Of a DNA stretch of 64,000 bases, positions 59,865 through 64,000 are shown piece by piece. The notes beneath the pieces are model-generated. The model saw only the letters and a program-made list of their open reading frames with translations, did no database searches and had not been told where the DNA came from. The stretch covers positions 1 through 64,000 of the forward strand of contig CAYTPW010000020.1 in NCBI GenBank assembly GCA_964439935.1. Reading direction: 5' to 3'. Every line of letters begins with the position of its first letter. Position 1 is the first letter of the stretch. Made by a program: the position numbers and the translations under genes. This DNA is from JABMQW01 sp964439935. Its GTDB lineage: Bacteria > Fidelibacterota > Marinisomatia > Marinisomatales > TCS56.

Positions 59865-61997
59865 ATGAAAAAGGCATTTTTAGTAATCGTAATACTTCTT
59901 CAATCAAATTATGCTGAGGAAGGAATGTGGCTGATTGAACAACTAGGTACACTAAATCTGGCTGAGGAAGGCTTGGAAATCAGCGTTGAAGATATCTACA
60001 GCGCTGAAAAACCGTGTCTGGTAGATGCTGTAATTAATCTGGGTGGAGGGACTGCCGAATTGGTTTCCCAGAACGGACTGGTCTTGACCAATCATCATGT
60101 TGCTTACGGCGGTGTTCAGCGAGCTTCAACTAAAGGAAAAGACTATCTTACCAATGGATTTCTAGCCACCTCACGTGAAGAAGAAATACCGGCTCCTGGA
60201 TCCTATGCCAGAGTCTTGCAGGAGATGCGTGACGTTACCGATGAAATATTGAATTCGACTGATAAGTTCAAAGATCTGGTCGGTCGCAATAAGGCAATCA
60301 AACGAAAAATTCGGGAAATGAAAGACCTTATTATGGCCGAGTCTAATGATATTGATGTCCGGATCGCAAGTATGTACAACGGCGAAAAATATATTCTGTA
60401 TAAATTTCAACGATTTGATGACTTGCGTGTGGTTTATATGCCGCCATTGTCGATTGGCAATTATGGAGCCGACATCGATAACTGGATGTGGCCCCGGCAC
60501 ACCGGTGATTTTGCGTTTTTAAGAATGTATATGAGCCCGGAAGGTATGGGAGTTGAATATTCTCCTGAAAATGTACCCTATAAGCCGAAAAACTGGCTGA
60601 AAATTGCTACAGAAGATCTAAACGCGGGTGATTTCACCTTTATACTGGGCTTCCCGGGACGCACCAATCGCAACCGCTCATCAGCAGCTATTGATTATTA
60701 TTTAAATCAATATTATCCCCGTCGGCTCCAACGCTATGCGAATACGATGGAAATACTCGATCAGATTGCTGAATCTTACCCGGATGCGGCCATTAAAGTG
60801 GCCGGTATGCGCAAGGGTCGGGCTAATTATCATAAAAAGACCCTGGGAATAATCTCAGCAATGGAATCGATTAATTTTTTGGCAAAACAAAATCAGTTTG
60901 AAGCCGAATTACAGAAATTCATCATTTCAAAAAGAAAACTCAGAAAACTGTACAGCAATCTTTTTTCTGGTTTCCAGCAACAATTTGATGAATTATCACA
61001 AACCTTCGATCACCGGGAAGCCCTGGCTTTGTTTAATTATGATGCCGGTACAATATCCGCCGCTGCCAGTAAAATACTTTATACGGTTCTCGAGCGGGAG
61101 AAGCCGGAGGAATTCCGTGATCCGGATTTTTCTGAAATTGAAATCAAACGCAGCGCCCTAAGGATGAAATTTCGCTATTTGAGTTATTATGAATTAGCTG
61201 ATAAGGCATTATTAAAGCACTCACTGAGCAAAGCGCTGGCATTACCACCTGATCAACAGATCGTGGGTCTGGAATTCCTGCGTGGACAGGATCTTGATCT
61301 GTTCATTGATCAGTTATATGAAAATACAAAACTGAATGATCCAGAGCTTGTTGAACAAATGTTTTTTATGAGTTCTGACGAACTTCTGTCTCTAAACGAT
61401 CCATTTATCAATTTTATTAAAAGTATGTACCCGGAGAGTGAGATTGAAAGGGAAAGAAAGGAGCGCTTTAGTGCTGAGCTGGGGGAACTTCGCCGAAATT
61501 ATATGTCCTTATTAAGTAGTTATAAAGGGTATAAAGTGTATCCGAATGCCAACAGTTCCTTGCGTCTCACATATGGGCCGGTCGCCGGTTATTCACCACG
61601 GGATGCTGTATCCTACCAACCATTTACAACCTTGACTGGCGCAGTCAAAAAAAATACAGGACTACCACCATTTGATATGCCAGTCGAATTACGTCAATTG
61701 GCTGAATCTAAGTCATATGGGCAATGGTCGGATCAGGATCTTGGTGATATTCCGATAGCATTCACACATCAATGTGATATTACAAATGGTAACAGTGGCA
61801 GCCCGGTGTTGAATGCTAAAGGTGAACTGATTGGTATCGCTTTCGATGGGAATTATGAAGCATTATTGAGTGACTGGCAATATAATTACGATATTCAGCG
61901 GGCTATCTCGGTTGATATCCGTTATGTGATGTTTATAACGGAGAAATTCGCCGGAGCTAGTTATATTCTGGAAGAAATGGGTATAACGGATAATTAA
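59865..61997 (+). CDS. S46 family dipeptidyl-peptidase (DPP7-like)
   Basis: The 710-residue protein has a signal peptide (MKKAFLVIVILLQSNYA) and the S46 start EEGMWLIEQLGTLNL. The catalytic His is in LTNHHVAYGGVQ (His77/78), the Asp region is DNWMWPRHTGDFAFLRMY, and the nucleophile is Ser644 in TNGNSGSPVLNA. Eighteen residues after the Ser is Gly662 (AFDG). In characterised S46 enzymes Gly here goes with DPP7-type preference for hydrophobic P1, while Arg marks the Asp/Glu-specific DPP11. It is expected to remove dipeptides from imported peptides in the periplasm, feeding amino-acid metabolism. No T9SS tag. Confidence 0.95.
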   Translation: MKKAFLVIVILLQSNYAEEGMWLIEQLGTLNLAEEGLEISVEDIYSAEKPCLVDAVINLGGGTAELVSQNGLVLTNHHVAYGGVQRASTKGKDYLTNGFLATSREEEIPAPGSYARVLQEMRDVTDEILNSTDKFKDLVGRNKAIKRKIREMKDLIMAESNDIDVRIASMYNGEKYILYKFQRFDDLRVVYMPPLSIGNYGADIDNWMWPRHTGDFAFLRMYMSPEGMGVEYSPENVPYKPKNWLKIATEDLNAGDFTFILGFPGRTNRNRSSAAIDYYLNQYYPRRLQRYANTMEILDQIAESYPDAAIKVAGMRKGRANYHKKTLGIISAMESINFLAKQNQFEAELQKFIISKRKLRKLYSNLFSGFQQQFDELSQTFDHREALALFNYDAGTISAAASKILYTVLEREKPEEFRDPDFSEIEIKRSALRMKFRYLSYYELADKALLKHSLSKALALPPDQQIVGLEFLRGQDLDLFIDQLYENTKLNDPELVEQMFFMSSDELLSLNDPFINFIKSMYPESEIERERKERFSAELGELRRNYMSLLSSYKGYKVYPNANSSLRLTYGPVAGYSPRDAVSYQPFTTLTGAVKKNTGLPPFDMPVELRQLAESKSYGQWSDQDLGDIPIAFTHQCDITNGNSGSPVLNAKGELIGIAFDGNYEALLSDWQYNYDIQRAISVDIRYVMFITEKFAGASYILEEMGITDN

Positions 61998-62289
61998 TAA
62001 TGCAGCTGCAATTATACATTTCGGTAATGAAATTATTAGTACTCAACATTGTTTAATTTACTTTTATATTTCCTCATTGAGATTTGTGTGCAATCAGCAG
62101 AAAAATTAAGAATTCACATATGTCAACTCGAATAAGGCAGATTTGTTTAAATACTTAGTCAACCCTCTTCGCAGCGATTCATGTACAGTCAGGATGTTTC
62201 TGGCTAAATTAACAGCTCTTATAATCGGCAACCTGATTTTTATTTCTTTATTATCGGCTAATAATCAACATACGTTAGAATTTGAGCAA

Positions 62290-64000
62290 ATGACAATCAA
62301 AGATGGTCTTTCTCAAAGCACGGTTAATTGTATCTATCAGGATAGCAAAGGATTCATATGGATCGGTACCCAGGATGGTCTGAATCGATATGATGGATAC
62401 AATTTTAAAATTTATCGTCATGATCCGGATGATTCAACCTCGCTCACCAGTAATTATATTAATACAATTTGTGAAGACAGTCAGGGCCGGTTATGGATCG
62501 GTACCGAGGGTACCGGAATTGAAATTTTTGATCCTCGTCTCGAACAATTCATTAATTATCAGAATATACCCAGTGACCCGTCAAGCCTGAGTGATAATTT
62601 TATATACTCAATTATTGAAAGCACCGATGAAACAATATGGATTGCAACGTCTGAAAGCCTGGAAAAATACCATCCCGAAACAAACGGATTTACACGCTAC
62701 GAGCGCAGCAAGCGGGACTCAACAGATCATTGGACATACTATCTTTTAAAAATTGTTGAAGGCCGCGATGGATTTATCTGGACTTGCACCTATGATGGAT
62801 TGAGCTGGTTTGATCCAGTCCAGGAACAGTTCAATCACTATGTACTGAATAAAAGTGATAGCGGCAATCTGATCAATGAAGAGATAAATACTATTCTGCT
62901 GGATGATGATCTTGTCTGGCTGGGAACCAATGGCGGACTAGTCAAATTGGAATTGAATTCCGGTAGCAGCACAGTATATTCTCACGAGCCTAATAATTCC
63001 CAAAGTTTGGTGGACAATGAAATTACATCAATCGCCAAAGATAATTCGGGTTTCCTTTGGGTAGGTACTTATAAAGGACTGGATCGATTAGATCCAGCTA
63101 AAGGTCAGTTTTTACATTTTTCAGCCGATTATAATAATTCTAAAAGTATCAGTGAAAATTCAATAATGTCGATATATCAGGATTTTACTGATATTATCTG
63201 GATCGGTACATCCGCAAATGGTTTAAATAAATATGATCCCGGTAAACGAAAATTCACCCATCATTTTCGACAGCATGACAATCCAAACAGTTTACCAAAT
63301 AATTATATTGGAGGAATATTCGAGGATCATTCCGGTTCAATCTGGCTGGGAACAGGTGGGGGCGGACTGTCTAATTTTGATCCTGTGAATCATAATTATC
63401 GTAATTTTACGCACGATCCTGATAATTTTAACAGCATTGCAGATAACGATGTCGGAGCGATAAACGAGGACAACAATGGCAGGCTCTGGATCGGTTTCAC
63501 CGACGGACTAGACCGCTACGACCCACGGCTAAACACGTTTCAGCATTTTGCCGTGGATGAAGCTGATTCATCAACGACCGGATTATACATGATTTATTCA
63601 ATCTGCCATGATCCGCTTGGTACGATGTGGTTTGGATCCTATGGCGGTGGTTTAAGCAAATATGATCCCAAGCAGGATCAGTTTATTCATTATTACCATA
63701 AAAAGCAGGATACTACCAGTCTGAGTAATGATTACATCAACGTACTCTATTGTGATCCTTCCGGTGATCTATGGATCGGTACCGATAATGGTGGATTGAA
63801 TCGCTTCGACCGCGATTCCGATCAGTTTATCAAATATACAGTAGCTGAGAATAAGTTTTCCATTTACTCGATCCACAATGACCAGCGGGGAAAGCTATGG
63901 TTGGGTGTTCATGGTGGCGGTCTTCTTGAATATGATATAGAATCAAATCAATTGGTAACCTACACCACTAAAAATGGACTTCCAAATAATGTTGTATACT
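62290..64000 (+). CDS. Two-component-regulator-propeller sensor protein (3' end outside window)
   Basis: ATG 62290 is the first in-frame ATG, but the homologous part begins earlier. In-frame codons from 62209 encode NLIFISLLSANNQHTLEFEQ, a signal-peptide-like stretch without an in-frame ATG/GTG/TTG. ATG 62195 starts MFLAKLTAL in another frame, and one missing base near 62219 would join the two. The body has at least nine reg_prop blades: FIWIGTQDGLNRYDGY, LWIGTEGTGIEIFDP, FLWVGTYKGLDRLDP, IWLGTGGGGLSNFDP, LWIGTDNGGLNRFD. Two seven-bladed propellers plus a YYY domain, TM helix and histidine kinase normally follow, but are outside the window. Periplasmic ligand sensing is typical of the family. 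Confidence 0.85.
   Translation, partial: MTIKDGLSQSTVNCIYQDSKGFIWIGTQDGLNRYDGYNFKIYRHDPDDSTSLTSNYINTICEDSQGRLWIGTEGTGIEIFDPRLEQFINYQNIPSDPSSLSDNFIYSIIESTDETIWIATSESLEKYHPETNGFTRYERSKRDSTDHWTYYLLKIVEGRDGFIWTCTYDGLSWFDPVQEQFNHYVLNKSDSGNLINEEINTILLDDDLVWLGTNGGLVKLELNSGSSTVYSHEPNNSQSLVDNEITSIAKDNSGFLWVGTYKGLDRLDPAKGQFLHFSADYNNSKSISENSIMSIYQDFTDIIWIGTSANGLNKYDPGKRKFTHHFRQHDNPNSLPNNYIGGIFEDHSGSIWLGTGGGGLSNFDPVNHNYRNFTHDPDNFNSIADNDVGAINEDNNGRLWIGFTDGLDRYDPRLNTFQHFAVDEADSSTTGLYMIYSICHDPLGTMWFGSYGGGLSKYDPKQDQFIHYYHKKQDTTSLSNDYINVLYCDPSGDLWIGTDNGGLNRFDRDSDQFIKYTVAENKFSIYSIHNDQRGKLWLGVHGGGLLEYDIESNQLVTYTTKNGLPNNVVY

Overview
The window looks like a chromosomal piece from a bacterium of the Fibrobacterota-Chlorobiota-Bacteroidota (FCB) superphylum. 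At least eleven predicted secreted proteins end in a type IX secretion (T9SS) sorting domain of the 'NYPNPFNPTTTIQYELP...GMYFYQ...TRKMVVLK' type. TonB-dependent receptors, a PorV/PorQ-like protein, an ECF sigma/FecR pair and an S46 dipeptidyl-peptidase are also present. This tag style is common in Marinimicrobia (Marinisomatota), Ignavibacteria, Calditrichota and KSB1. I cannot choose among them from sequence alone, and no rRNA or tRNA gene was seen. UGA is used as an ordinary stop elsewhere in the window.

Layout. 1-17857 is a cluster of large exported T9SS proteins, clearly assembled by duplication and domain shuffling: two paralogous N-terminal families, a shared ~400-residue C-terminal module, and nearly identical sorting tags. 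Embedded in it is a redox group: an exported TlpA-like thioredoxin (13321-13842), a DUF6029-like outer-membrane barrel overlapping it by 4 bp, and an Omp28-like thioredoxin-fold protein (15623-17857). The Omp28-like gene has an in-frame UGA exactly where the first Cys of its CxxC motif should be, followed at the right distance by a GC-rich hairpin resembling a bacterial SECIS. This candidate selenoprotein (UxxC, T9SS-tagged) is the most notable thing in the window. 18024-23795 holds general envelope and housekeeping genes: a TPR lipoprotein, a TonB C-terminal domain protein, DUF4956 and DUF2490 genes, YkvA, and an ABC-F ATPase. 23958-28470 is a FecI/FecR/FecA-like signalling-uptake unit. 28611-39480 contains a lipoprotein and three huge CSLREA/parallel-beta-helix surface proteins that share a conserved leader, with a methyltransferase between copies two and three and decayed tag remnants between units. 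39599-42088 is a run of small envelope proteins of unknown function.

42139-64000 is more varied: an exported isoaspartyl peptidase, a Kunitz-domain T9SS protein, a diacylglycerol-kinase-like enzyme, a CstA transporter (minus strand), and a tightly coupled TonB receptor / T9SS cargo / PorV-like operon closed by a strong terminator. It continues with an exported class II glutamine amidotransferase-like protein carrying a sorting tag, a hybrid histidine kinase, an S46 peptidase, and the 5' part of a two-component-regulator-propeller protein that runs off the end.

Taken together the region encodes a protein-rich cell surface: import receptors, secreted and surface-anchored adhesins and enzymes, their redox folding or maintenance proteins, and sensors. 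Coordinates were counted by eye from the numbered lines. No database searches or folding programs were run.
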